64,000 bases of DNA from Prosopocoilus inquinatus (Eukaryota; Arthropoda; Insecta; Coleoptera; Lucanidae): NCBI GenBank assembly GCA_036172665.1, contig CM069876.1:43927001-43991000 (forward strand). The letters run 5' to 3'. Below are positions 21,704 through 31,278 of this stretch, one piece after another. Position 1 is the first letter of the stretch. Every line of letters starts with the position of its first letter. The position numbers and the translations under genes are program-made. Below the pieces are notes generated by a model, which had not been told where the DNA came from, ran no database searches, and saw nothing but the letters and a program-made list of their open reading frames with translations.

Positions 21704-22373
21704 TATATTTTAATGTAATGTTTTAATAAATGTGTAGACACCTGGCGGTGTGTAAAATGTTTGCACTTAATCGAGATTCGAATTTGAGTCCTCGTGGGTG
21801 TAACCAGGGATTCGAACTCGAGTCCTGCTCCTTTAAATATTTTATGAACTAGTTTTCCGAATTTATTATTTATTCTCGGCCCCAAGTTATTTAAATCTCG
21901 ATCTTGTTGCTGCATACCCGAGTGAGATACTAATCTTCCCGAACAAGTTACATAAAGTACACACATTATTATCGAATCCTGTTTGTATAATAACAACAAC
22001 GAACGATCTGGTTCCAAGTTCGCCTTTATGCGCGCGGAACCTTGTACCTCGTAAACACAGTTCTGCTTTCGGATATTTACATGGAAACTAACCAGGATAA
22101 TCGGCAGCATCCAGCAAAATAGGCGAGTCCCCTGTTCGAAGGAGGACCCCGTCCCCCCTTCCCTGCGCCGCCAGGCTTAACCGAAACGTATTACACAAGC
22201 AGACCGACCTATAACTTGTTTATCCTTAATGCATTAAGTTTTCCTGAAACCCGCCCTGCACGGAACACGTACGGCTCTAATCTTTCATTTGGCTTGAAGG
22301 GGGATTCGTGTGATATATAATTTATCCGGGACGAGATTTGAGGTTGAAACTACTGAATCTGGCAGGTCCTTGA
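21704..22373. other. Single-copy stretch, no gene seen
   Basis: A 164-codon minus-strand frame (21616-22110) runs into the MITE at 21565-21703 and has no recognisable domain, so it is probably spurious. A tRNA-like T-loop string (GTTCGAATCC on the minus strand near 21810-21820) lacks a paired T stem. Confidence 0.4.
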
Positions 22374-23053
22374 TGTCCTTATTCGTCCTGAAACGCCGCG
22401 TAAAAAGCGGAATCTAGATTGGGATCGTAAATGTGAAACGAAACATATGTGGCTATTATAATTTACACATTTCTTTTTTTAAAACACAAAGAAATAATTA
22501 ATACTCCTCCTACTTGATTATAACAGTTCGGCGGTTGGAGGGAGGTTCATTATTAAAAACCCTGCCTGTATCTAAGACATGAAAGAGATTAAATCATTTT
22601 CTGTGAGAACAACGACTTCCTTTCCCACTGATTGTTAATTGGCTATCGTCATTGTATTATAATAAAGTAATTTATAAATTACTGACAACGAGTTGCATTG
22701 CTTCTTAATAAAAAAAAAAACATTTGCGAAACACTCTCGGGTCTAATCATGAAATGAAATGCTGAAGTAATAGGGGTCTCAGTTTTGTAATTTCGTTTTG
22801 CAGTACACAGTTGGTCACACTGTCGCACTGACGCAAATCAAGTTGTCATTTCAAAATTTGACAGTTCTTTTTTAGCTATAATAATTCTAAGCGCGATCGT
22901 AAGCATCGTATGAAGCTAATATCGCCGCGTCATTTAAATGTACAGGCCGTGAATACTTGCAGTGCTTACGAATCAAGCGTAAAAGAAATGCAGCTTAAAT
23001 CTAACCTCAAATTATTTTTTTTTAATATTTTGTTTACTCAGTTGTACCAACTG
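22374..23053 (+). repeat. Duplicated segment, copy 1 (other copy at 33749-34429)
   Basis: Near-identical by eye to 33749-34429, starting at TGTCCTTATTCGTCCTG and continuing through GCGGAATCTAGATTGGGATC, GTCACACTGTCGCACTGACG and GTTGTACCAACTGCTTAAAG. A diverged fragment of the last part occurs at 54165-54365. The copies part ways at 23054, where copy 1 carries a hairpin element. Confidence 0.9.
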
Positions 23054-23332
23054 CTTAAAGCAAACCTCCAATTGAATCGATGAATGTATAATGGTGTTCA
23101 GTCCAAATTGACTACTGTGTTGAGAAAACTACAAATAACTTACACTAAATTTTGATTTTAGGTAATTATTGGCTTCAGGAGTCTTCAGATATCCTTATCT
23201 GAAAGAATTTTAAGCCAATAATTCACTTAAAATAAAAATCTACAAAGTTATTTGTTGTTTTCTCAACACAGTAGTCAATTTGGACTGAACACCATTATGC
23301 ACTCATCGATTCAATTGGAGGTTTGCTTTAAG
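23054..23332. mobile_element. Palindromic foldback MITE, 279 bp
   Basis: The left arm starts CTTAAAGCAAACCTCCAATT at 23054, and the right arm ends with its reverse complement at 23332. The arms are about 115-120 bp and almost perfect, enclosing a short loop around 23175-23212. The paralogous position at 34424-34450 has only the first ~20 bp (CTTAAAGCACACCTCCAATT), so that block belongs to the host segment or to a truncated remnant. No coding capacity. The superfamily is not identified. Confidence 0.85.
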
Positions 23333-23334
23333 AT

Positions 23335-23520
23335 AGGAAGACGACACGTAATTAGGTCAAAGAACTGCACTCGAAGGATCCGAAAAATCGACTTCGTTCT
23401 CTCACGTCCTTTTTAAGCCCTTCTCTCCTCCCTGACTTGTAAAAAGACGGAGACATTATCCTACATATCAGTGGCATTTTTCTATGCGTGGAAAACCCTT
23501 AATCGAGTGCATAATTAGGA
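23335..23520 (+). repeat. Dispersed repeat, related to 43085-43270 and 46838-46885
   Basis: Shared landmarks with 43085-43270 are GTAATT.GGTCA, GAACTGCACTCGAA, CTTTTTAAG.CCTTCTCTCC-like blocks, ATGGCATTTT and CGTGGAAAACCC. The same family fragment appears in the foldback element at 42297-43572. Confidence 0.8.
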
Positions 23521-23761
23521 GCAATGTTTGAGCTTTTACAAAAAAAATTGAGTTGTCAAGTTAAATCCCAAAGCTTTTAACATTTTTAAGCGTCACCTGT
23601 GAAGTCCCATTTAAGCAGCGCCCTTTAAGTAAAAGAAAAATTGTCTACTATTTTTTGCTTTTGACTGTAAACCACATGTTTCAAAAACTGATGTACATTA
23701 AACCCGTCGTTTTTAAATTAAAGACATGGCGAAAAGCAACAAAAGAAATTTCAAGCAAAGA
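23521..23761. other. Short spacer, nothing recognised
   Basis: AT-rich sequence between the 43-kb-related repeat and the right inverted arm. No feature was recognised. Confidence 0.4.
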
Positions 23762-24499
23762 CAAGATGCGAAGAATAAGACGCCGGACAGAAAAAAAAAC
23801 AAATAAAAAATCGACCGTCTGGGATACCAAAAAGCAGAATAAATAAAAAAAAATGTACAAATGAAATCTGAAAAAAAAATTATAAAAAAAAAATAAATTA
23901 CGGCCGAAGCTACAACAAATTATAAGGCGTGAAGTGAACAGAGAAAAAAAACGAAAGTCGGCAGTTGAAGATTAAATTAAATCAATTAAAAACAAAAGAA
24001 GATCGACAACGCCAAGCTGAAGGAAAAACAAGAATTTCCCGGACCAATCAAGAAATTCGTAGCAGAAAAATAAAGCAAACTGTGAACGTCGGTAAATACG
24101 GTAAAAACCAAAAAACAAAAAAGAAATTTACTCCGAAATACAGTGCGCAAAACAAAAGAAGACCACAACTGAGGTGGACACACAAAACAAATGAGTAACA
24201 ATCAAGAAATGACAATTACAAAAAATCGTCCAATAAAGTCCGAAAAATCAATTCAATAACAAAACAAAACAAGAAACACGTAGTACGAAAACGTAAAGAA
24301 AGGCAAAATTAATTAATGCCGTGCTTATAAACTAAAACCATAATTAAGACCAAATTCAAGTTAATTTTTGAGAGAGATAGAGAGAAAGAGGTGAAGATGC
24401 CACTTGTTGCGATTACTTCCAAAATGTTATAACATTACAATCCCTAAATAAATTTTTCTCGGTGAAAGTTGGTAACAAAAACAACACTCTTCGTTAAAA
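23762..24499 (-). repeat. Large inverted repeat, right arm (~738 bp), A-rich
   Basis: Reverse complement of 19978-20707 (see that entry). Its lysine-rich frames are translations of A-runs. The right end from about 24310 onward is shared with 34461-34650 in the same orientation and leads into the promoter-like module. Confidence 0.9.
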
Positions 24500-24794
24500 T
24501 TCCACGCGAAAGAATACTTGCGATCTGAAGGCAACATTTTTAATTACTAAAAATAAGTCAAAATATGAATAGTTTTTTTAATTCTTCGCTAAAAAATGTT
24601 TCCTCCTCCTGAAAGTCAAATTCTCAAATTGCACCCGCCAATACTTCCATACAAAGATAATATTACTAAGTTGGCAACACTGCATTCAGATAAATCCACG
24701 AATATGAGATCAGAAACTTTTGACATCTTCATGTGTTCGCTGGTAATCTTCATATTGTTGTCAGTGTTACCAATAGGCGTTTGCAAAAAAGTTT

Positions 24795-25076
24795 AGCCAC
24801 GCGTGGTCATCCAGAATATATTTTCCTAATTTACGATTGGTTGATTTCGCACGTGGTACCCTCGTGTTCGCGCTCGAGGCGGACCCCAGCATTGCTTAGG
24901 CGAACAGTCGTAGAGTGCGCATGTGTTTTCGTTTTGATAGTTTAACTTTGGAGAGTTTTAGTCCGTGTCGACATAACTCGAATACGGTTTTGCCGACTTT
25001 AGAAACCACTCTTGTGGCGCCGCGCAGAGCCAGTGCGTTTTGTGCACTATTAAGAAGTCTGTGAAGTTACTCATAG
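24795..25076 (+). promoter_or_regulatory. Promoter-like module D, copy 1
   Basis: Landmarks in order are ACGCGTGGTCATCC, an inverted CCAAT box (GATTGGTTGAT), an E-box in CGCACGTGGTACCC, GCGCTCGAGGCGGACCCC, GCTTAGGCGAACAGTCG and TGTTTTCGTTTTGATAGTTT. The block is present four times in the window (24795, 25472, 33490, 34924). It ends at a splice-donor-like TCATAG|GTAAGG. CCAAT plus CACGTG upstream of a spliced leader is what a TATA-less promoter with a first exon would look like. Transcription is an inference. Confidence 0.45.
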
Positions 25077-25147
25077 GTAAGGGCATTTGCGCAGTTTATT
25101 GAAATCCAACAGTCATATCTAACATTTCGTTCTTTTTTATCTCTCAG
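25077..25147 (+). other. Intron-like segment, 71 bp
   Basis: Donor GTAAGG at 25077, branch-point-like CTAAC near 25118, a pyrimidine-rich run and acceptor ATCTCTCAG ending at 25147. The 71-bp length falls in the usual short-intron range of insects. In the paralogous copy the donor region reads CATAAGTAAGG and the acceptor is CTCTGAG, so that copy should not splice at this acceptor. Confidence 0.45.
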
Positions 25148-25203
25148 GCGCTTTTTTTCGCCCCGGCTTTTGCCCACCCTCGAGTTTTTAACCCCATACA
25201 CAG
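25148..25203 (+). other. Exon-like segment, 56 nt, non-coding
   Basis: The segment lies between the acceptor ATCTCTCAG and the donor ACACAG|GTAAGC. It is pyrimidine-rich (GCCCCGGCTTTTGCCCACCC) and carries no ATG, consistent with a 5' UTR exon. The paralogous copy around 35380-35440 has an expanded end (CATACGTATGTAG|GTAAGC). Confidence 0.4.
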
Positions 25204-25303
25204 GTAAGCCAGCAATTGTGCAATTAAGTTTAAAACTCATTCAGTACTGAATTATGTGGGTTTATTATAATTTTGTTTTGTTCTCCATTCTCACTTGCCA
25301 CAG
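25204..25303 (+). other. Intron-like segment, 100 bp
   Basis: Donor GTAAGC, a TACTGAAT branch-like site, a long T/C-rich stretch and acceptor CTTGCCACAG ending at 25303. In the paralogous copy the acceptor CTTGCTACAG is followed directly by CATGAAAATTTTT, which would open a 17-codon frame. Copy 1 reads CGTGATTTTT there and has no ATG. Confidence 0.4.
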
Positions 25304-25395
25304 CGTGATTTTTTTTTTATAATAACATTTGTATAAAGACGAAAGTACACGATTCATAGTTTTGCAGATTAAAAAAAAAATTAAAAAATATTTCT

Positions 25396-25622
25396 TTTGA
25401 CATCTTCATCTGACCGCTGGTAATCTTCATATTGTTGTCAATGTTACCAATAGGCGTTTGCAAAAAAGTTTAGCCACGCGTGGTCATCCAGAGTATATTT
25501 TCCTAATTTACGATTGGTTGATTTCGCACGTGGTACCCTCGTGCTAGCGCTCGAGGCGGGCTCCAGCATTGCTTAGGCGAACAGTCTAAGAGTGCGTATG
25601 TGTTTTCGTTTTGATAGTTTAA
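25396..25622 (+). repeat. Promoter-like module D, partial copy 2
   Basis: Repeats TTTTGACATCTTCAT, CAATAGGCGTTTGC, GATTGGTTGATTTCGCACG, GCTCGAGGCGG and GATAGTTTAAC directly after the first segment. It stops before the spliced part and diverges into A-rich sequence near 25623. Confidence 0.85.
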
Positions 25623-26090
25623 CTACTAACTAGTTTAACATTTTAGCTTAAAATTATCAAAAAATCACTAGAAGCAAAAAATAATTCACAAAAAATTCCG
25701 AAAAAATCTAAGTATGTTCTCCTGTATTAATCATGAGATTACTTTAGATATCTGTTCAACTTAAGCACGTTAGGTTTGGCAACACTGATCGCAACACAAA
25801 AGACCGCTAAAATTACAAAAAGAAAACGAAACATTTTTTTTTTATTAAAATTACAAATTTAAATAAAAGATTCCAAAAATATATTAAAAACGAAAACAAG
25901 GTGTCCGAATTTCAATCGAATTTCTTCTTTAAAAAAAAAAAATAACAAAACACGATCACCGGCGTGAAACAAATCGACAGGTTTAGGTCTTTTTCCTCAA
26001 AGGACAGAAAACAAAATTAAAGAAAGAAAGAATCAAAAAACGTTTGATAACAAAATTATGAAGACCTCTATGAACTCGAACAACGAAGAA
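25623..26090. other. A-rich stretch, no gene seen
   Basis: A-runs and GAAAG-type low-complexity sequence. No repeat unit or coding potential was recognised. Confidence 0.4.
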
Positions 26091-27480
26091 TGATCAATGA
26101 CTTTGTCGGTAGATGTCGCTATTGAGTGGCCTTGAATCTATCTCAAACACGTTTTTTCTCCGAGTATGAATCGCTTCTAAAGAACCGGAAAGTTCAAGTC
26201 AATTTTAAAAATGGAATTTTTCCTTTTGTCGTCACCTTTTCTCGGTTACTTTCCCAATTCGTTGAAATATGTCGCTCCATATTTCTCTGTTCTAAGAAAG
26301 AACGAGTTATTGAAGAAAAAAGAAAACTGAAGGACATTTACGTTTAGTTCACAAGGAATTAGCAGTTTCAAAATGAATGGTTTTTATTTTTTCTTAATCG
26401 TTTGCAAGAAAGTTAGGGTATCTGCCGATAGATGTCACTCCTATTATCCCGAAAACGTTTTGCTCTAAGAGTGAATTACACTTTTTTTTTAGTAACAGGA
26501 GAATTTGAATTGAATTAAATTTTAAAAGTGCAGCAGTTTTTCATTCTTTTTTTTCTTTCTTTCCTTTCCTTAATCACTTTACCCCTTCATCTATACATAT
26601 CACCGTGGAAATATCGTCCTTAGAATTTTGAAATTATTTTCTTTCTTAGAATGAGTTATTAAAACGAAAAGAAAAACTTAAAAAAATGAAAAAAATGTAT
26701 ATTTAGTGTTGACAATGAACTAATTAATTGATAACAGAAGGTTAGACATTCTGACGAAAGATGTCGCTGCTTTAGTCTCGAAAATGTTTTTTTTTTTTTT
26801 TTTCTAAGAGCGAATCGCTCTTGGGAACAACACAGAACAGGAAAATTCGGTTTGAATTCATTCAGTGATTGTAAAATGTAAATATTTTTGTTTTTTGGTT
26901 AAATTAAAAAGCACTTTCACGATTCGTCAACGGATGTCGCTGTGGAATTGTGTTCAAGTTTTCTTTTCCCTGAAATCGAATTTTTGTTTTTGCTTTTGTT
27001 TTTTGAAACGCATCACAATGAATTCAGTTTGTTAAGATTGATTTTCGTCCTCGTTTTCCTTCGTTACTCACGAGAAGACTAAGCAATTTGTCGATAGATG
27101 TCGCTCCTACGTAATTTCGAAGTTGTTTTTCTCTAAGAATCAATCACTCTTTAAAAAGGGGCAAGTTTCTAAATGAATTCCAACAAACTTAAGTTCGTTG
27201 TCTTGTTATTATTGTTTTGTTTTTCTTTTTTAATTACAAAATGGTACGTTTCCAATTCGTCGGTAGATGTCGCCGCTGTTAAAATATCTGTGCAGTTCAG
27301 AACTTGCCCTACCTCTCTAGAGTTGCGAGAAGACCTCGGATGATTAACCAATCAATTTGCCGAAAGATGTCGCTTTCAAAATTGCTTTTTTCTATTCTTC
27401 AAATTCAGAAAAAATTAAATTGAATTCAGAACGGGTTCGATCTTAAAAGTGATATATTTTTTTTTTAGTTGAATAACTGA
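26091..27480 (+). repeat. Degenerate array around a GATGTCGC core, plus orientation
   Basis: Cores related to TCGGTAGATGTCGCT occur at about 26111, 26431 (GATGTCAC), 26760, 26933, 27097, 27266 and 27366. The spacing is irregular, from 100 to 330 bp. Each core is followed within tens of bases by a TTTTT-rich block and often AGAGTGAATC or AAGAATCAATC. The units are very diverged, which suggests an old array. The core occurs in inverse orientation from 27560. Confidence 0.6.
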
Positions 27481-27499
27481 CATGCGGAAGGGAACAAAA

Positions 27500-27960
27500 A
27501 TGTAAATGCCCTTGAAATTTAGTCAATCAAAAAGATTTAATGTAAGAAGTAGAAACACAGCGACATCTCTTGATGAATTGGGCAACTTATAATTATATAT
27601 AAACTAAGAATGAAAAAAAAATTGAATATTTTGATTCATTTGTTCTAGAATTTGTTAATGCCCGTGAAATTTAGTAAGCGACATCTGTTGATGGATTGGG
27701 CAACTTTATTATAAATTAAGAATGTAACAAAAATTGAAAATTTTAATTAATTTGTTCTAGAATTTGTTAATGCCCTTGAAATTTAGTCAATCGAAAAGAT
27801 TTAGTGTAGGAAATAGAAACGCAGCGACATCTGTTGATGGATTGGGCAACTTCATTATAAATTAAGAATGAAGAAAAAATTCAAAATTTTGATTTATTTG
27901 TTCTTGGATGAAGAAAAAATTGAAAATTCTGATTCATTTGTTCTAGAATTTGTTTCTTAA
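27500..27960 (+). repeat. Tandem repeat, three units, carrying the inverse GATGTCGC core
   Basis: Units start at ATGCCC.TGAAATTTAGT near 27506, 27658 and 27770, and contain GCGACATCTGTTGATGGATT, GGGCAACTT, AAATTAAGAATG and TTTGTTCTAGAATTTGTT. The middle unit lacks about 40 bp before the core. A partial fourth end lies at about 27905-27955. Confidence 0.85.
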
Positions 27961-28388
27961 TTTATTAACGGTAGGGCTATGAATAAATAAATATGACCAG
28001 TGGTTTCTAAGAGTTCATGCGAATTCTGCAACACTCATGATCGTGATGAACTTGATTTGCCGCAAGACGATAGGAAACGGATGGGGTAAACCCTCCCTCT
28101 TGTAAATAATTCCTAAACAAAAATCGGAATTGGATCAATTTGGGGAAGGACACGCGCCCCGAAATTTAAATTGTCCAAATATAACTCGGAGGGTGCTCAA
28201 GAAGAGACTTTTCGCTCATTTGAAAAAGTCCGAAGGAGTCAAATGACGTCGCGAGAAGTTATTAAAATTCCGTCCGGGTGTGAAGCAGGGAAAACCCCAT
28301 CCGGATGTTGCATAAAACTGTTTCCTGGAGTTTATAGTTCGAAAGGCGCAAAATTTGCAAACTCGAAGAACCTTAATAAAAAATTATA
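27961..28388. other. Stretch without recognised gene
   Basis: A 72-codon plus-strand frame (28171-28389) shows no recognisable motif. No repeat copy was noticed. Confidence 0.35.
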
Positions 28389-29300
28389 AGTAAAAAGTTT
28401 TTTTTTAATCTTGAACCGGACAGAATTATGATTGGAAATACACTCAACGTTTCGCTATGTTTAGATTAATAGCTTCGTCAAGCTGTCCGGTTCAAGATTA
28501 AAAAGAAAAAACTTTTTACTTCATTACATTTCTTATCGGACAAAAATCCAGTTCACTTAAGAGATTGCTTAAAAATATGCTTCATTTAAATCAGTGTTGC
28601 CCTGGGACGCTTTTGAACGAGCTAACCCCGGTCTCAATTCTATCAGGGAAACGAAAATTCATTCACTTGTAACGTTCAGCATGGCGGGGGTACACTTCCC
28701 CGCTAGTGAGCATCCCTGATTTAAATTAATAGACTTCTCAACGATGTTTTGAGATTCATGATTGAAAATACACTCAACGTTTCGCTGCAGATTAATAGCT
28801 TCGTCAAGCTGTCCGGTTCAAGATTAAAAAAAACTTTTTACTTCATTACATTTTTATCGGACAAAAATGAACTTCACTTAAGAGATTGCTTATAAATACG
28901 ATTCATTTAAATCAGCGTTGCTCTGGGACGCTTCAGAAAGAGCTAACCCCGCTCTCAATTCTATCGGGGAAACGAAAATTCATTCACTTGTAACGTTTAG
29001 CATGGTGGGGGTATACTTCCCCGCTAGTGAGCATCCCTTATTTAAATAAATGGACTTCTCGACGATGTTTCGAGAAATATGATTGGAGGAAATACACTCA
29101 ACGTTTCGCTGCAGATGAATAGCTTCGTGAAACTGTCCGGTTCAAGATTAAGAAAAATACTTTTTACTTCATTACATTTCTTATCGGACAAAAATCAACT
29201 TCACTTAAGAGATTGCTCTGGGGCGCTTCGAACGAGCTAACCCCGCTCTCAATTCTATCGGGGAAACGAAAATTCGTTCACTTGTAACGTTTAAACGCAT
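28389..29300 (+). repeat. Tandem array, about three units of ~330 bp
   Basis: Repeated landmarks are ACACTCAACGTTTCGCT (28440, 28770, 29095), CTGTCCGGTTCAAGATTA, CTTTTTACTTCATTACATTT, CACTTAAGAGATTGC, GAGCTAACCCCG.TCTCAATT, CGAAAATTCATTCACTTGT and CTTCCCCGCTAGTGAGCATC. Only the first unit has the inverted left arm that makes a hairpin. A further fragment of the family lies at 53250-53340. Confidence 0.9.
28407..28509 (-). other. Hairpin with hammerhead-core-like loop
   Basis: AATCTTGAACCGGACAG at 28407-28423 pairs perfectly with 28493-28509. Read on the minus strand, the closed region contains CUUGACGA, an AGCUAU...AUAGC stem and GAAAC in that order. This resembles the hammerhead core (CUGANGA, stem II, GAAA), but it has one extra U in the first box and no clear stem III or cleavage triplet. 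Activity is not claimed. Confidence 0.3.
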
Positions 29301-30407
29301 AAACAGATCCTCCTATTCGCGCCCCAAATTTGTTTGTAATAAAACCCTTATTAAAACAATACCTCCTCCGTTGAGTGGTGACAATAATTCGAACGTTAAG
29401 GACCTGTCGGAAGTTTACGTGTGTACAGAGCAATAGAAACCACGAAATGTGATTAAGTTTATTATTTAATAGTGTGTAGTTCCCCGCTAACTATATAACT
29501 TCTAAACTGTTCTACTGTGTACAGGTTGAATTAGAGAATTTAATGACGCTCATCATACATACTATACCGGAGACTTAAATAAGGCCCCCGAATTTTCACA
29601 GCGGCGGCGGCGGCGCAATTTAACTTACCAACCACCCAGCGCGCTCCTCGTCGTCTTTAATTGTTCATAATTATCGTGTTCTTCCCCCGACACGAACAAT
29701 AATTTTGGGCCACCCCCCTGCCCCCGCCCCTCCGCGCACAGCTGCGTATGAATTACGACACGTAAGGGCGGCGCGCCTCTTTTTAAAATGTTTTCCCTCC
29801 GGGAAAAAAAAAGCGCGTGTTTTATATAGGGTTGCACTTTGTTAGATAGAATAAATCCGGTTTGTTTTAAACGTGCTTCCCTCCAGATGAAATTCGCCGC
29901 CGCCGCCGCCGCCACCCTTGTTCCCGCTTCTTCTTTTTTTTTATTTTTTATTCCCCCGCTGCGGTCTTGATAAATATGTAACGCGAACTTGAAACCGGGA
30001 CCTAATTATTTTAGCGGAATAAACGCCGAAATTATTTTGCGAAAGGGGCGGCGGCTTATCCTCTCGTAACATGCGAGGCAACACTAACAAATACATTATT
30101 TTTCCTTCTAATTTAATAATTAAATTCACCGCGACCGTTATTCTCAATTTCAGGTTAAAGATTGAGCTTAATTTTTTGTTTCATACATGCTCTGAAACTT
30201 TATGATGTACCCTTGCAATAAGCTGTTACGAAAAAAAATTAACTTAACTTGAACTTACCGGCTCGCCGGACGTGACCTCTAAAATAATAATAATAATAAC
30301 AAAACAATGACTTGCACGAAAAGAGAGAGCAGCAGTCACAAATATACCTACTCTGACCTCCAAGGACGAGGCTGACACAAGCCCTGATGAGCTTTCAATC
30401 CTCCAAG
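29301..30407. other. Single-copy stretch with GCG/GCC runs, no gene seen
   Basis: GCGGCGGCGGCGGCGC at about 29599-29615 and GCCGCCGCCGCCGCC at about 29897-29912 bracket a CpG-rich patch. A 96-codon minus-strand frame (29625-29915) is largely produced by these runs. An ATAATAATAATA run lies near 30284-30298. Confidence 0.4.
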
Positions 30408-30556
30408 GCCGCGTAAAACCCGACGCGTCATGGCCGTTCTGAAGGTCGGTACACATTTTTGGTTGAATTGGGTCCTCCAAGGATTGAGGTTTCCCTCAAC
30501 CGAACCAAAAATGTGAACCGGCCTTCAGGACGGCCACAACGCGAAATGCGGTGTCA
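30408..30556. mobile_element. Foldback MITE, ~150 bp
   Basis: The left arm GCGTCATGGCCGTTCTGAAG...ACACATTTTTGGTT and the right arm AACCAAAAATGTGAACCGG..CTTCAGGACGGCCAC are inverted copies around a central CCTCCAAGGATTGAGG block. Outer parts of the arms are weaker. No target-site duplication was assigned. Confidence 0.7.
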
Positions 30557-31278
30557 GCGCCCCAACCAACACCAACTAGGTCTCGGGGATGTTGCTAAAC
30601 GACAACGACTGGCGTGGTCTTGACTCGTTGCGGATTATTTAATTAAGCCAAAACTGGTTGTACCCCTTAATGTTCCAAGGGTGTGCATGGTGACATCAGC
30701 AAGAGCCAACCGAGTATCAGATGACGTAAAGACAACCCAATAGCGTTAAAGGTTGAGAGTCAACGCAATTTAATCTTCCCGTCGAAATAGCGACACACAA
30801 GACACGCAGAAAATTGAAATTCTCAAAAAAAGAGACGCCGGAGCGGACTTCTATGACTGTCTCGTCGCTTAGACCAAACAAATTTGGTCGATTCCCACAT
30901 AAAACATGTTTCAGCCCTGCTCGGGGCTTCGTCAGGTCAAAAGCGGTCGTAGGATGTCGCTGTTTTATCTATTCACCAAAATATTAATTACTGAAGGCGA
31001 TAAAAAAAAATATGCCGACCGGCGAGAATCAAACAACGGCCGAGGGTATTTTGAAACGTATGCACAAAATTATCTGATTGGTCTTGCGATCATAAAGCAG
31101 GGCGTGAGACCATTTGTGTTTTGCAGACTCCAATTAATTTTCCATCGGTGAGGAAGGAAAGAAATATTTGTAAGGCAATAAAAGCCGACGAGACAGGCGC
31201 AGCTTGAAACGTTTCCCACACGCACCATTTCTTAATATTCTGCAATCAAGAATAAATTCAATTTAGAACTGGATATCC
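30557..31278. other. Stretch without recognised gene
   Basis: Mixed single-copy DNA. CAATAAAAGCCGACG near 31177 and GAATAAATTC near 31249 give a TATA-like then AATAAA spacing of about 70 bp, possibly part of a short LTR. The hammerhead-core-like motif at 30909-30935 is listed separately. Confidence 0.35.
30909..30935 (-). other. Hammerhead-core-like motif (CUGACGA, 16-nt stem-loop, GAAA)
   Basis: On the minus strand the order is CUGACGA (30935-30929), a stem-loop AGCCCCGAGCAGGGCU with a five-base-pair stem (30928-30913), then GAAA (30912-30909). This matches the hammerhead conserved boxes exactly, with A-U in place of the usual G-C at the stem II base. Next is CAUGUUUUAUGU, which could give a 3-bp stem III, but the following base is G, an unfavourable cleavage-site residue, and stem I is weak. 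It is probably a decayed or non-ribozyme relative. Confidence 0.35.

Larger units (their letters stand above)
24310..25392 (+). repeat. Duplicated segment with promoter-like and exon-like content, copy 1 (other copy at 34461-35633)
   Basis: Colinear with 34461-35633 from CCGTGCTTATAAACTAAAAC to TTAAAAAATATTT. The second copy differs by a MITE insertion at 35158-35285 and scattered changes. The segment contains the promoter-like block at 24795-25076 and the exon/intron-like structure at 25077-25303. It ends in an A-rich tract, after which a partial second copy of the promoter-like block begins (25396). Confidence 0.9.

Noticed and set aside
21775..21830. Possible minus-strand tRNA (GTTCGAATCC string)
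   Set aside because: No five-base T stem, no acceptor stem and no D or anticodon arm can be formed around it.
21616..22110. 164-codon minus-strand frame
   Set aside because: Its C-terminal third lies inside the mariner-type MITE and the rest has no recognisable motif.
30383..30440. Possible hammerhead ribozyme starting at CTGATGAG
   Set aside because: The required GAAA box is absent (TAAAACCC instead) and stem II does not form.
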